Shown here: positions 52,871 through 62,186 of the stretch, piece by piece
Numbering within the stretch: the first letter of the stretch is position 1
Layout of the letters: each line of letters opens with the position of its first letter
Assembly: GCA_040381215.1 (NCBI GenBank)
Contig: JBEIHO010000008.1
Coordinates: forward strand, 7,865-71,864
Direction: 5' to 3'
DNA from: SZUA-430 sp040381215
GTDB lineage: Bacteria; Pseudomonadota; Alphaproteobacteria; Micropepsales; Micropepsaceae
DNA length: 64,000 nucleotides
Program-made: the position numbers and the translations under genes
Notes under the pieces: generated by a model
Seen by the model: the letters and a program-made list of their open reading frames with translations, nothing else
The model's database searches: none
Told to the model about the DNA's origin: nothing

Positions 52871-54546
52871 TCCCTGTCGATACCTCCAAGCGACAGAGCG
52901 ATCCGCGGGGCGCGATCGCAAAGACGCGCCAGCGGCTGTCGCTTGCCATGACCGGTTTTCTTGTAGTGTTCACGTTGCTTGTCGGACGCCTGGTCGAGGT
53001 CTCGGTCCTCAGGGAGCCTTCGGTCGCGCGCAGTGCCGCGTCGGTCAACGAGACTTCCTATTACCGGGCTGACATCGTCGACCGGAAGGGCGAGATCCTC
53101 GCGACCGACCTGCGGGGGGCTTCCCTGTTTGCCGATGCGCGGGTCATCTGGGATCCGGCCGAGGCGGCGCGTGACCTGGCGCGGGTCATTCCCGGCCTCG
53201 ATGTCGAAAACATCACCAGGAAGCTCTCGGCCCGCCAGGCATTCGTCTGGATCAAGCGCAACATCTCTCCGGCGCAGCAGCTTGCCGTGCGCCAGCTGGG
53301 CTTGCCGGGCTTGCACCTGCGCGAGGAGCCGCGGCGCGTCTATCCCAATGGACGGACGGCATCGCATGTCCTTGGCTATGTGAGCGTCGACAATCACGGG
53401 CTTGCCGGGCTTGAACGCGGTATCGAGGACACCGTGATCGAGCGGCGCAACAAGGGCGGGCTGGTCGAGCTGTCGCTTGACCTGCGCGTGCAGCATGCGC
53501 TCGAGGATGAGCTTGCCGCGGCCATGGCGCGCCATCAGGCGAAGGCGGCTGCCGGCGTCGTCATGGACGTGAACAATGGCGAGGTGCTTGCCCTCAGTTC
53601 AATGCCGGACTTCGATCCGAACGATCCCGGTGCGGTGGCGAAGGATGCCCAATTCAACCGGGCGACGCTTGGCGTCTTCGAGATGGGATCCACTTTCAAG
53701 ATCTTCACGGCGGCCGCGGCGCTCGACTCCGGCAAGGCGTCAATGACGTCGACCTATGACGTGCGCGTGCCGCTCACGATCGGCAAGTTCACGATCAAGG
53801 ACTATCATCCGGAAGACCGGATGCTGACCCTGCCGGAAGTGCTCATGGTGTCGTCCAATATCGGAACCGCGATGATGGCGACGGCAACGGGCGCCAGCGT
53901 GCAGCAGTCCTATTTCGGGCGTTTTGGCCTGCTGCATTCCGTTCCCTTCGAGATCCGGGAGACCGGCGCGCCGCTGCTGCCGAAGGCGTGGGGGGATATC
54001 GAACTGGTCACGACGGCCTACGGATATGGTATTTCGGTTTCGCCCCTGCACGTCGCTGCGGCGGCGTCGGCGGTGGTCAATGGTGGCGTGTATCACAAGC
54101 CAACCCTGCTCAAGCGCGACGGGAGTGGCGTGGTTCCCCATACGCGCGTCCTGCTGCCCGAGACGAGCGCGCGGATGCGTGACATCCTGCGCATGGCGGT
54201 CGTGCGCGGGACCGGCCGACAGGCCGACGTGCCGGGATATCCGGTCGCCGGGAAGACGGGAACGGCTGAGAAGCAGGTTGGCCGCGGGTATGACGAGCGG
54301 CGCCTCGTCACCTCGTTTGTCGGGGCTTTTCCTGCCAAGGCGCCGCAATACCTGGTCCTGGTTGTCCTGGACGAGCCGCAGCCCAGCGCGGAAACCAAAG
54401 GTTTCGCTTCGGCAGGCTGGACGGCGGCGCCTGCAGCGGGCAAAGTCATTGCCCGGATTGCACCGATGCTGAACGTGCCTGTCGCCCCCATCGAGCCGTC
54501 GCTCGATGCGCCGACCACGCTGGCATCCTACGAGGAACTACGCTGA
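52867..54546 (+). CDS. ftsI: Penicillin-binding protein 3, septal transpeptidase FtsI
   Basis: A 559-residue bitopic class B PBP. The membrane span is LSLAMTGFLVVFTLLVGRLVEV (25-46), the pedestal follows, and the transpeptidase has SxxK at Ser275 (STFK), SxN at Ser329-Asn331 (SSN) and KTG at 462-464 (GKTGTAEK). It cross-links septal peptidoglycan with FtsW. It overlaps ftsL by 4 bases and is followed by murE after 4 bases. Confidence 0.97.
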   Translation: MIPVDTSKRQSDPRGAIAKTRQRLSLAMTGFLVVFTLLVGRLVEVSVLREPSVARSAASVNETSYYRADIVDRKGEILATDLRGASLFADARVIWDPAEAARDLARVIPGLDVENITRKLSARQAFVWIKRNISPAQQLAVRQLGLPGLHLREEPRRVYPNGRTASHVLGYVSVDNHGLAGLERGIEDTVIERRNKGGLVELSLDLRVQHALEDELAAAMARHQAKAAAGVVMDVNNGEVLALSSMPDFDPNDPGAVAKDAQFNRATLGVFEMGSTFKIFTAAAALDSGKASMTSTYDVRVPLTIGKFTIKDYHPEDRMLTLPEVLMVSSNIGTAMMATATGASVQQSYFGRFGLLHSVPFEIRETGAPLLPKAWGDIELVTTAYGYGISVSPLHVAAAASAVVNGGVYHKPTLLKRDGSGVVPHTRVLLPETSARMRDILRMAVVRGTGRQADVPGYPVAGKTGTAEKQVGRGYDERRLVTSFVGAFPAKAPQYLVLVVLDEPQPSAETKGFASAGWTAAPAAGKVIARIAPMLNVPVAPIEPSLDAPTTLASYEELR

Positions 54547-54550
54547 CAAC

Positions 54551-55996
54551 ATGCGCCTGAGCGCCCTGGCTGGTGAGCCTCTCGCGGGGGCCGACCCTGA
54601 AATCGCCGGATTGACTGCCGATAGCCGGGCCGCTGGACCCGGTTTTCTTTTCGCGGCACTGCCTGGCGCGAAGGCGGATGGGGCTGCGTTCGTGAAGGAT
54701 GCCATTGCGCGGGGGGCGGTCGCCGTCCTTGGCAGCGAGGCGTTGCGCGGGCAGGTCGAAGGCGTTCCCCTTGTCGTTGATGCCAACCCGCGCTTGCGGC
54801 TTGCGCTGATGGCGGCACGCTTCCATCCGCGCCAACCCGGGACCATGGTCGCCGTCACCGGTACCAACGGGAAGACGTCGGTGGCTTCGTTCACGCGCCA
54901 GATCTGGGCGGCGCAGGGTCTTGCTGCGGCCAGCTTCGGAACTGTTGGCATCGTGTCCCCCAAGGGGGTGCGTGGCCTCAACCACACGACGCCGGATCCG
55001 GTCGAGATCCACCGGCTGCTCGATGAGCTTGCCGGCGAGGGGGTCACGCATGCGGCCTTTGAATCGTCGAGCCATGGGCTGGCGCAGCACAGGGCTGATG
55101 GCGTGCGCCTGAAAGCCGCCGGGTTCACGAACCTGACCCGCGATCACCTTGATTACCACCAGACGCTGGATGCCTATCGGGATGCGAAGCTCAGGCTTTT
55201 CACCGAGGTGCTGCCAGCCGATGGCGTTGCCGTCATCAATGCCGATGGTGCGGAAGCGGATGCGTTCATGGCAGCCTGCGCCCGTCGTGGCGTGCGGTTG
55301 ATCAGCGTCGGCGCGCAAGGCGAGACCTTGCGCATGACCGGGCGCGAGCCGTCTGGCGATGGGCAACGCATCTCGGTCGAGTGGCAAGGCCGGACGTTCA
55401 GTTTCACCTTGCCGCTGGCGGGCGCCTTCCAGGCTTCGAATGCACTGGTGGCGGCCGGTCTCGTGCTGGCCACCGATGGCGATGCCGAGGGTGTCTTTGC
55501 CGCGCTGGCGCGATTGGTCGGCGCGCCGGGTCGGCTGGAGAAGATCGGCGCGACGGCCGGCGGGGCGCCGGTCTATGTGGATTATGCCCACACGCCCGAT
55601 GCGCTGGAGACCGTGTTGAAGGCCTTGAGGCCGCATACGGCGGGGCGGTTGTGGGTCGTGTTCGGCTGCGGCGGTGACCGCGATGCCGGGAAGCGGCCGC
55701 TCATGGGTGCTGCGGCGCATGCCTTTGCTGATCGCGTGATCGTGACGGACGACAACCCGCGTACCGAGGATGCAGGCCTGATCCGCAGGGCTGTACTTGC
55801 GGGTTGCGCCGGTGCCCTGGAAATCGGTGACAGGGCGAGGGCCATTGCGGCAGCCGTCGAGGGTGCGGTTGGCGGCGATGTCATCGTTGTTGCCGGCAAG
55901 GGGCATGAAGCGGGACAGATCGTGGGTCGCGATGTCCTGCCGTTCAACGATGCCGATGAAGTGCGTGCTGCGATATCGCGAACAAGGACAGCCTGA
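54551..55996 (+). CDS. murE: UDP-MurNAc-tripeptide synthetase MurE (meso-DAP-adding)
   Basis: Adds the third stem residue. The 481-residue Mur ligase has P-loop VTGTNGKTSVASF, the AFESSSHGLAQHR segment, carbamoylated-Lys region and DNPRTED near residue 416, whose DNPR marks meso-diaminopimelate specificity. ATG at 54551 is 4 bases after ftsI; an upstream frame within ftsI is not used. It ends one base before murF. Confidence 0.97.
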   Translation: MRLSALAGEPLAGADPEIAGLTADSRAAGPGFLFAALPGAKADGAAFVKDAIARGAVAVLGSEALRGQVEGVPLVVDANPRLRLALMAARFHPRQPGTMVAVTGTNGKTSVASFTRQIWAAQGLAAASFGTVGIVSPKGVRGLNHTTPDPVEIHRLLDELAGEGVTHAAFESSSHGLAQHRADGVRLKAAGFTNLTRDHLDYHQTLDAYRDAKLRLFTEVLPADGVAVINADGAEADAFMAACARRGVRLISVGAQGETLRMTGREPSGDGQRISVEWQGRTFSFTLPLAGAFQASNALVAAGLVLATDGDAEGVFAALARLVGAPGRLEKIGATAGGAPVYVDYAHTPDALETVLKALRPHTAGRLWVVFGCGGDRDAGKRPLMGAAAHAFADRVIVTDDNPRTEDAGLIRRAVLAGCAGALEIGDRARAIAAAVEGAVGGDVIVVAGKGHEAGQIVGRDVLPFNDADEVRAAISRTRTA

Positions 55997-55997
55997 G

Positions 55998-57398
55998 ATG
56001 GAACCGCTCTGGACGCTCAAGACGATTGCTGCCGCCTGCGGGACTTCATGTGCGGGCGCGGGGGACGTGGGCGGGCTATCGATCGACACGCGCACATTGG
56101 CGCCGGGCGACCTGTTCGTTGCACTCAAAGATGTTCGCGACGGGCATGAGTTCGTCGCCGATGCCCTTGCGAAGGGGGCGGCTGCGGCGCTGGTCTCGCG
56201 GGATGTTCCCGGCGTTCCGGCTGACCGGCTGGTTCGGGTGCCCGATACGCTCAAGGGGCTCGAGGCGCTGGGACGGGCGCGGCGTGCGCAGGTCAGCGCC
56301 CGTGTGGCAGCTGTTACCGGCAGCGTGGGCAAGACCAGCACCAAGGAGGCCTTGCGGCACCTGCTTACCCTGCAAGCGCCTACCCATGCCTCGGTCGCGT
56401 CCTACAATAATCTGTGGGGCGTGCCGCTGTCGCTCGCACGCATGCCCGCCGACGTGCGGTTCGGCATCTTCGAGATCGGCATGAACCATGCCAACGAAAT
56501 CACGCCGCTGACGGCGCAGGTGCGTCCCCATGTTGCGATCGTGACCATGGTGGCAGCGGTGCATCTGGAGAATTTCCCGTCGGTGGGCGCCATTGCGGAT
56601 GCCAAGGGCGAGATCTTCTCCGGGCTTGAGCCGGGTGGCATTGCCGTGATCAACGGTGACATCGAGTGGGCCGAGCGGCTGGTCGGGCATGCGCGAGCGT
56701 CCGGCGCGTCGCGGATCGTGACCTATGGGCGCGGGTCGGGTGCAGATGTGCGGCTTGTGGCGCAGCAGCTGCATGAAGAGTATTCCACGGTCACGATCGC
56801 GCACCAGGGGCGGACGCTGAGCTACCGGATCGGCGCGCCCGGCGACCACTGGGTGATGAACAGCCTGGGCGTGCTTGCCGTCATCGACGGCCTTGGCGGC
56901 TCGCTCGAGCAGGCGGCTGGCGACATGGCCAGCCTGAGTGCGCTGTCCGGGCGCGGGGCGCGCGAGCGCCTGCGGGTGGATGGCGGTACCTTCGACCTGA
57001 TCGACGAGAGCTACAACGCCAATCCCCTGTCCATGGCGACAGCCATCGCCAACCTGGGGCGCGCCGTTCCCGGGGCGGGCGGGCGGCGCATCGCCGTCCT
57101 GGGTGACATGCTTGAACTGGGGCCGGAGGCGGGCGCGCTGCATGCCGGGATTGCCGGTCCGCTTGCCGAGCACGGGATCGACCTTGTCTACCTGAGCGGT
57201 CCGCTGATGCGCAACCTCTGGGAAAGCGTTGCCCAAACGCAGCGCGGGGGGTATGCAGGCGCGTCGAGTGAAATTGCCGCCATGGTCGCCGCGACGGTCC
57301 GTCCCGGCGACATCGTCATGATCAAGGGATCTTACGGATCGAAGATGCGCGTCGTTGTCGATGCCCTGAGGGCATCAAGCGCCGCGAAGCGATCCTGA
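55998..57398 (+). CDS. murF: UDP-MurNAc-tripeptide:D-Ala-D-Ala ligase MurF
   Basis: Completes the pentapeptide stem. The 466-residue protein has the Mur ligase P-loop VTGSVGKTSTKEALRH near 110, the FEIGMNHANEI block, DESYNANPLSMATAIANL and AVLGDMLELGPEAGALH. The ATG at 55998 lies one base after murE; the longer frame starting within murE is antisense-like noise. mraY follows after 10 bases. Confidence 0.97.
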   Translation: MEPLWTLKTIAAACGTSCAGAGDVGGLSIDTRTLAPGDLFVALKDVRDGHEFVADALAKGAAAALVSRDVPGVPADRLVRVPDTLKGLEALGRARRAQVSARVAAVTGSVGKTSTKEALRHLLTLQAPTHASVASYNNLWGVPLSLARMPADVRFGIFEIGMNHANEITPLTAQVRPHVAIVTMVAAVHLENFPSVGAIADAKGEIFSGLEPGGIAVINGDIEWAERLVGHARASGASRIVTYGRGSGADVRLVAQQLHEEYSTVTIAHQGRTLSYRIGAPGDHWVMNSLGVLAVIDGLGGSLEQAAGDMASLSALSGRGARERLRVDGGTFDLIDESYNANPLSMATAIANLGRAVPGAGGRRIAVLGDMLELGPEAGALHAGIAGPLAEHGIDLVYLSGPLMRNLWESVAQTQRGGYAGASSEIAAMVAATVRPGDIVMIKGSYGSKMRVVVDALRASSAAKRS

Positions 57399-57408
57399 TC
57401 GGGGAACA

Positions 57409-58512
57409 ATGCTTTACCACCTGCTTGTACCGCTGGCCGACACGTTCCAGTTCTTCAACATGTTCCGCTACCTGACGTTCCGCACCGGCGGGGCGATCAT
57501 GACGGCGCTGATCATCTCCTTCCTGATCGGGCCGGCACTGATCCGCTGGCTGAAGGTGAAGCAGGGCAAGGGGCAGCCGATCCGCGAGGACGGTCCGCAG
57601 CGTCACCTTCTCGAGAAGAAGGGCACGCCCACGATGGGTGGCCTGATGATCCTCATCGCGCTGTCGATCTCGACGCTGCTGTGGGCCGACCTGACCAATC
57701 CCTATGTGTGGATCGTGCTTGGCGTCACGCTGAGCTTCGGCCTGCTGGGCTGGTGGGATGACTATCTCAAGGTGTCCAAGCGTTCGCCGGCGGGGGTGTC
57801 GGGGCGCATCAAGCTGGTCTGGCAGTCTGCCGTGTCGATCGCGGCCACGATCGCGATCATGGAATTGCACAAGATGGCGCCGGGGCCGCAGCCGTTGTCG
57901 GGTTCGGTGGCGATCCCGTTCCTGAAGGACTTTCTGGTCGTGCTCGGCCCGTTCTTCATCATCTTCGGGCTGCTTGTCATCGTCGGTGCCTCGAATGCCG
58001 TGAACCTGACGGACGGACTTGATGGCCTTGCCATCATGCCGGTGATGATCGCCGCGGCGAGCTTTGCGCTGATCTGCTACATCGTGGGGCGCGCCGACTA
58101 CACGACCTACCTGCAGATCCATTTCGTCCCGGGAACCGGCGAGCTTGCGGTGCTCTGCGGCGCGCTGGTGGGGGCGGGGCTCGGGTTCCTCTGGTACAAT
58201 GCGCCGCCTGCCATGGTGTTCATGGGCGATACGGGTTCGCTGGCGCTGGGCGGGTTGCTGGGGACGACTGCGGTCGCGATCAAGCATGAGATCGTGCTGG
58301 GGATCATCGGCGGGCTGTTCGTGCTGGAGGCGCTGTCGGTGATGATCCAGGTGGTCTCGTTCAAGCTGACCGGCAAGCGGGTGTTCAAGATGGCGCCCAT
58401 CCACCATCATTTCGAGCAGCTGGGCTGGCGCGAGCCTACAATCGTGATCCGCTTCTGGATCATCGCGGTCGTGCTGGCGCTGATCGGCCTGTCGACACTC
58501 AAGATCCGGTGA
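57409..58512 (+). CDS. mraY: Phospho-N-acetylmuramoyl-pentapeptide transferase MraY
   Basis: Polytopic membrane enzyme making lipid I. It has 367 residues and about ten spans. Hallmarks are RTGGAIMTALIISFLIGP, KGTPTMGGLMIL, GWWDDYLK (catalytic Asp pair), NAVNLTDGLDGLAIMP and the KMAPIHHHFE loop near the C-terminus. It is 4 bases before murD. Confidence 0.98.
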   Translation: MLYHLLVPLADTFQFFNMFRYLTFRTGGAIMTALIISFLIGPALIRWLKVKQGKGQPIREDGPQRHLLEKKGTPTMGGLMILIALSISTLLWADLTNPYVWIVLGVTLSFGLLGWWDDYLKVSKRSPAGVSGRIKLVWQSAVSIAATIAIMELHKMAPGPQPLSGSVAIPFLKDFLVVLGPFFIIFGLLVIVGASNAVNLTDGLDGLAIMPVMIAAASFALICYIVGRADYTTYLQIHFVPGTGELAVLCGALVGAGLGFLWYNAPPAMVFMGDTGSLALGGLLGTTAVAIKHEIVLGIIGGLFVLEALSVMIQVVSFKLTGKRVFKMAPIHHHFEQLGWREPTIVIRFWIIAVVLALIGLSTLKIR

Positions 58513-58516
58513 CGCC

Positions 58517-59916
58517 GTGATCAAGGTCGACTGCTATCGCGGGAAGACCGTCGCGGTCTTCGGGCTTGCGCGCTCGGGCATCTCGTCGGCACTTGCGCTT
58601 GCGGCCGGCGGGGCCGAAGTGCTTGGCTGGGACGACAAGGCGCCGGCGCGGGCGGCGGCAGAGGCTGCCGGCGTGCGCGTGCGCGATCTTGCAGGCATCG
58701 ACTGGCGCGATGTGGCGGCGCTGGTGCTCAGCCCCGGGGTGCCGCTGACACATCCAAGCCCGCACCCGCTTGTGCTCAAGGCGCGCGAGGCGCGCAGCGA
58801 AGTGATCGGCGATGTCGAGCTGTTCTTCCGCTCGATCCGCACGACGGAGGCTGGCCAGAAGGCGCGCATCGTCTGCATCACCGGCACCAACGGCAAGTCG
58901 ACGACCACGGCCCTGATTGGCCACATGCTGCAGCAACTTGGCTTCGATGCGGAAGTCGGTGGCAATATCGGCAAGCCGGTGCTGGACCTGGCGCCGCCGT
59001 CGGCGTCGCGGGCCTATGTGCTCGAGTTGTCGTCCTTCCAGATCGACCTGACGCCGTCGCTGCACCCTGACGTGGCCGTGCTGCTCAACATCACGCCGGA
59101 TCATCTCGACCGGCATGGGTCCATGGAGAACTATGCGGCGGTCAAGGCCCGAATCTTCGCGGGTCAGGGGCGGGGTGATCACGCGGTCATCGGTGTCGAC
59201 GACGATTGGAGTGCGCGGATCTGCGCGCAGGTGTCCGCGCGGGGTGACGTGGGTGTGGCTGCGGTCTCCGTCGGCAAGGTGCTGGGGCGCGGGGTGCATG
59301 TCATGGACGGCGTCCTGGTCGATGCGACCGGTGCTGCATCGCGCCCGGTGCTGGACCTGAAGACGCTTGCGCCCTGCCGGGGGCGCATAACTGGCAGAAC
59401 CTCGCGATTGCCTATGCAGCGGTCAAGCCGCTGGTGCGTGATCCCGGTTCGATTGCCGGGGCGATGCCTTCGTTCCCCGGGCTTGCGCATCGCATCGAGA
59501 CCGTTGGCACGCTGGAGGGGGTCCGGTTCGTCAATGACAGCAAGGCGACGAACGCGGATGCGGCGGCGCGGGCGCTCGCGTGTTTCGACAACATCCACTG
59601 GATCGCCGGCGGCAAGGCCAAGGAGGGGGGGATCGACAGCCTGTCCTCGTTCCACCCGCGCATCCGACGCGGTTACCTGATCGGTGCTGCGATGGACAGC
59701 TTTGCGGCATCGCTTGAAGGCCGGGTCGCAACCTTCAGGGCAGGCACCCTGGAGGTCGCCCTGCGCGAGGCCTTCAAGGATGCCAGGGCTGCCGGTGGGG
59801 GTGTCGTGCTGCTGTCGCCGGCCTGCGCGTCGTTCGACCAGTTCCGCGATTTCGAGGACCGGGGCGACGCCTTTAAGAAAATCTTCAGGATGATTGCCGA
59901 AGAAGCAAAGCGGTAA
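58517..59916 (+). CDS. murD: UDP-MurNAc-L-Ala:D-Glu ligase MurD, interrupted by an apparent one-base frameshift
   Basis: Adds D-Glu to UDP-MurNAc-Ala. Residues 1-285 read in one frame (AVFGLARSGISSALALAAGG, CITGTNGKSTTTALIGHML, SSFQIDLTPSLHPDVAVLLN, DHLDRHGSMENY). After codon GCG at 59369 the sequence loses sense and the normal protein continues in the -1 frame from 59371 (ALPGAHNWQNLAIAYAAVKP, then FVNDSKATNADAAARAL, GGKAKEGG, LLSPACASFDQF) to the stop at 59914. With one inserted G at 'GCGCCCTG' (i.e. GCG GCC CTG) the product would be 466 residues, the usual length. No slippery heptamer is seen. As murD is essential, a sequence error is likely. Confidence 0.85.
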
Positions 59917-59927
59917 GGAGTTGCACC

Positions 59928-61052
59928 ATGGCCTTGCTCTCGCGGACTGACCGGAGCGTGCTGTCGAACTGGTGGTGGACCATCGACCGGTGGTCCCTGG
60001 CGGCTATCGTCACCCTGATCGTTTCGGGCGTTCTTCTGGCACTTGCGGCAAGCCCTGCGGTGGCCGGGCGCATCGGCGTGGAGCCCTTTGCCTTCGTCTA
60101 CCGGCAGCTCAGCTTCGTGGCGCCGGCGCTGGTCATGATCTTCATCATGTCGCTGTGCGGACCGCGCGAGGTGCGCCGCGTGGCGCTGGGGCTGTTCGGC
60201 GTTTCGCTGGTTCTCATGGTGGCTGCGCTGTTCTTCGGCCCGGAGATCAAGGGCGCGCAGCGCTGGCTGCATTTCGGCCCGTTCTCGATCCAGCCTTCCG
60301 AGTTCGCCAAGCCGGCCGTCGTCGTGCTTGCGGCGGCGGCGCTTGCGGAGGGCAACAAGTCACCCGGCTTTCCGGGGCTTGCCCTGGCATGTGGCCTGTT
60401 TGGCCTGGTTGCCGTCCTGCTGGTCCTGCAGCCTGACTTCGGGCAGACGCTTCTGCTGTCGCTGGTGCTGGCGGGGCTTCTGTTCCTGGCCGGGCTCAGG
60501 TGGTACTGGCTTGCCGCCTTCGGCGGTGTCGGGCTTGCCGGCGGCATCGGTGCCTATCTGCTTGTGCCGCATGTCGCCAGCCGGATCGACCGGTTCATCA
60601 ATCCGGATGCGGGCGACAGGTTCCAGGTCAGCACGGCCCTGAATGCCTTCGTGCATGGCGGGCTTACCGGGGTCGGGCCGGGCGAGGGCGAGCTGAAGTT
60701 CCGGCTGCCCGATGCGCATACGGACTTCATCTTCGCGGTTGCTGCCGAGGAATTCGGCCTGGCGGCCTGCATCCTGCTGGTGTTCCTGTTCGGCGTGGTT
60801 GTCTGGCGGGCGCTGCAGCGGGCGAGCGAGGAAACCGATCATTTCATCCAGCTGGCGGCGTCCGGCCTTGCCCTGCTTTTCGGGCTGCAGGCCATGATCA
60901 ACATCGCCGTCAGCCTCAATCTCATGCCGGCCAAGGGCATGACGCTGCCCTTCGTGTCCTATGGTGGGTCGTCGATGCTGGCGCTTTCGATCACGGTCGG
61001 GATGCTGCTGGCGCTGACACGTACGCGCTTCAACGGCTACCGGAGGTATTGA
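59928..61052 (+). CDS. ftsW: Septal peptidoglycan polymerase FtsW (SEDS)
   Basis: A 374-residue membrane protein with about ten spans. SEDS blocks are GAQRWLHFGPFSIQPSEFAK, LQPDFGQTLLLSLVLAGLLFLAG, GLTGVGPGEGELKFRLPDAHTDFIFAVAAEEFG (with the catalytic Asp in DAHTDF) and LPFVSYGGSSMLALSI. It polymerises lipid II with FtsI. It starts 11 bases after murD and overlaps murG by one base (TGATG). Confidence 0.96.
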   Translation: MALLSRTDRSVLSNWWWTIDRWSLAAIVTLIVSGVLLALAASPAVAGRIGVEPFAFVYRQLSFVAPALVMIFIMSLCGPREVRRVALGLFGVSLVLMVAALFFGPEIKGAQRWLHFGPFSIQPSEFAKPAVVVLAAAALAEGNKSPGFPGLALACGLFGLVAVLLVLQPDFGQTLLLSLVLAGLLFLAGLRWYWLAAFGGVGLAGGIGAYLLVPHVASRIDRFINPDAGDRFQVSTALNAFVHGGLTGVGPGEGELKFRLPDAHTDFIFAVAAEEFGLAACILLVFLFGVVVWRALQRASEETDHFIQLAASGLALLFGLQAMINIAVSLNLMPAKGMTLPFVSYGGSSMLALSITVGMLLALTRTRFNGYRRY

Positions 61053-62158
61053 TGCCGAGGCCTGTCGTCATCGCGGCTGGAGGCACGGGCGGGCACATCT
61101 TCCCGGCGCAGTCCCTGGCCGAGGAACTGGCCCGGCGCGGGCATCGCGTCATCCTCATGACGGATGACCGCGGGCACAGCTACGCGCAGGCCTTTCCGAA
61201 AGCCGAGATCGTCACTGTCCCGTCAGCCACGTTCGCCGGACGCGGGTTGGTGGGCAAGGGACTTGCGTTGCTGCGGCTTGCGCTTGGGGCCCTCGTGGCG
61301 TGGCTGGCGCTTGGCCGGCTGAGGCCTGCGGTCGTGGTTGGTTTTGGCGGCTATCCGGCGCTGCCGACGGTGTTTGCGGCCGTGCGCCGCGGTCTGCCGA
61401 CTGTCATCCATGAACAGAATGCCGTGCTGGGACGCGTGAACCGGTGGCTTGCGCCCGGCGTCAGCCGCATTGCCTCAAGTTTCCCGAAGCTGTCGCATGT
61501 GGACGAGATCATCCGCCCGCGGGTGGTGATGACGGGCAATCCGGTGCGACCGGCGGTGGTAGAAGCTGCACAGGCTTTCCAGCGTCCCGCACCCGGCGGT
61601 GCGTTTCGCTTGCTGGTGTTCGGCGGAAGCCAGGGGGCGCGTGTGTTCGCGACGCTGGTGCCGGAGGCGGTTGGCCTTCTGCCGGAGGCTTTGCGCCAGC
61701 GCCTGAAGATCGTGCAGCAATGCCGGCCCGAGGATATCGACGCGGTGCGCCAGCGCTACGGCGCGCTCGGGGTCGAGCCCGTTTTATCGAGTTTCTTCAA
61801 TACCATGGGGGCGCTCATGGCCGAGGCCCACCTGATCATCAGCCGGGCCGGGGCCTCTACCGTGACCGAGGCCTGTGTCGCCGGCCGGCCGGCCGTGCTC
61901 ATTCCCTACCCGTTTGCCATGGATGACCACCAAACCGCCAATGCGCGGCAGGTTGAAGCAGAGGGTGGGGCGTGGACCTTTGCCGAGAAGTCCCTGACAG
62001 CCCCAATGCTGGCGGCCAAGCTCACGGAGCTGATGGAGAACCCGGTTTTGCTTGAGACGGCGGCCATGAAAGCGCTAAGCCTAGGCCGTGGCGACGCGGC
62101 CTTGCGCCTGGCTGATCTGGTCGAACAGACCGGGGGGCTGACCGCGACCGCTGCCTGA
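61052..62158 (+). CDS. murG: UDP-GlcNAc:lipid I transferase MurG
   Basis: Turns lipid I into lipid II at the inner face of the membrane. It has 368 residues of the GT-B fold: the loop IAAGGTGGHIFPAQSLAEEL at 7-26, VVGFGGYPALPTVFAA, PTVIHEQNAVLGRVNRWL, VFGGSQGARVF and the C-terminal SRAGASTVTEACVAGRPAVLIPYPFAMDDHQTANA. The ATG at 61052 shares its A with the ftsW stop. murC follows after 28 bases. Confidence 0.97.
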   Translation: MPRPVVIAAGGTGGHIFPAQSLAEELARRGHRVILMTDDRGHSYAQAFPKAEIVTVPSATFAGRGLVGKGLALLRLALGALVAWLALGRLRPAVVVGFGGYPALPTVFAAVRRGLPTVIHEQNAVLGRVNRWLAPGVSRIASSFPKLSHVDEIIRPRVVMTGNPVRPAVVEAAQAFQRPAPGGAFRLLVFGGSQGARVFATLVPEAVGLLPEALRQRLKIVQQCRPEDIDAVRQRYGALGVEPVLSSFFNTMGALMAEAHLIISRAGASTVTEACVAGRPAVLIPYPFAMDDHQTANARQVEAEGGAWTFAEKSLTAPMLAAKLTELMENPVLLETAAMKALSLGRGDAALRLADLVEQTGGLTATAA

Positions 62159-62186
62159 CCTTCGTTCCCGGAGCTAGCGTTCGTCC

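Noticed and set aside
54446..56344. 632-codon minus-strand frame opposite murE and murF
   Set aside because: Antisense shadow, no ribosome site and no domain.
59363..59380. Programmed -1 frameshift in murD
   Set aside because: The junction CTTGCGCCCTG has no slippery heptamer and no obvious downstream stimulator; a one-base sequence deletion is simpler. Kept only as a possibility in the murD finding.
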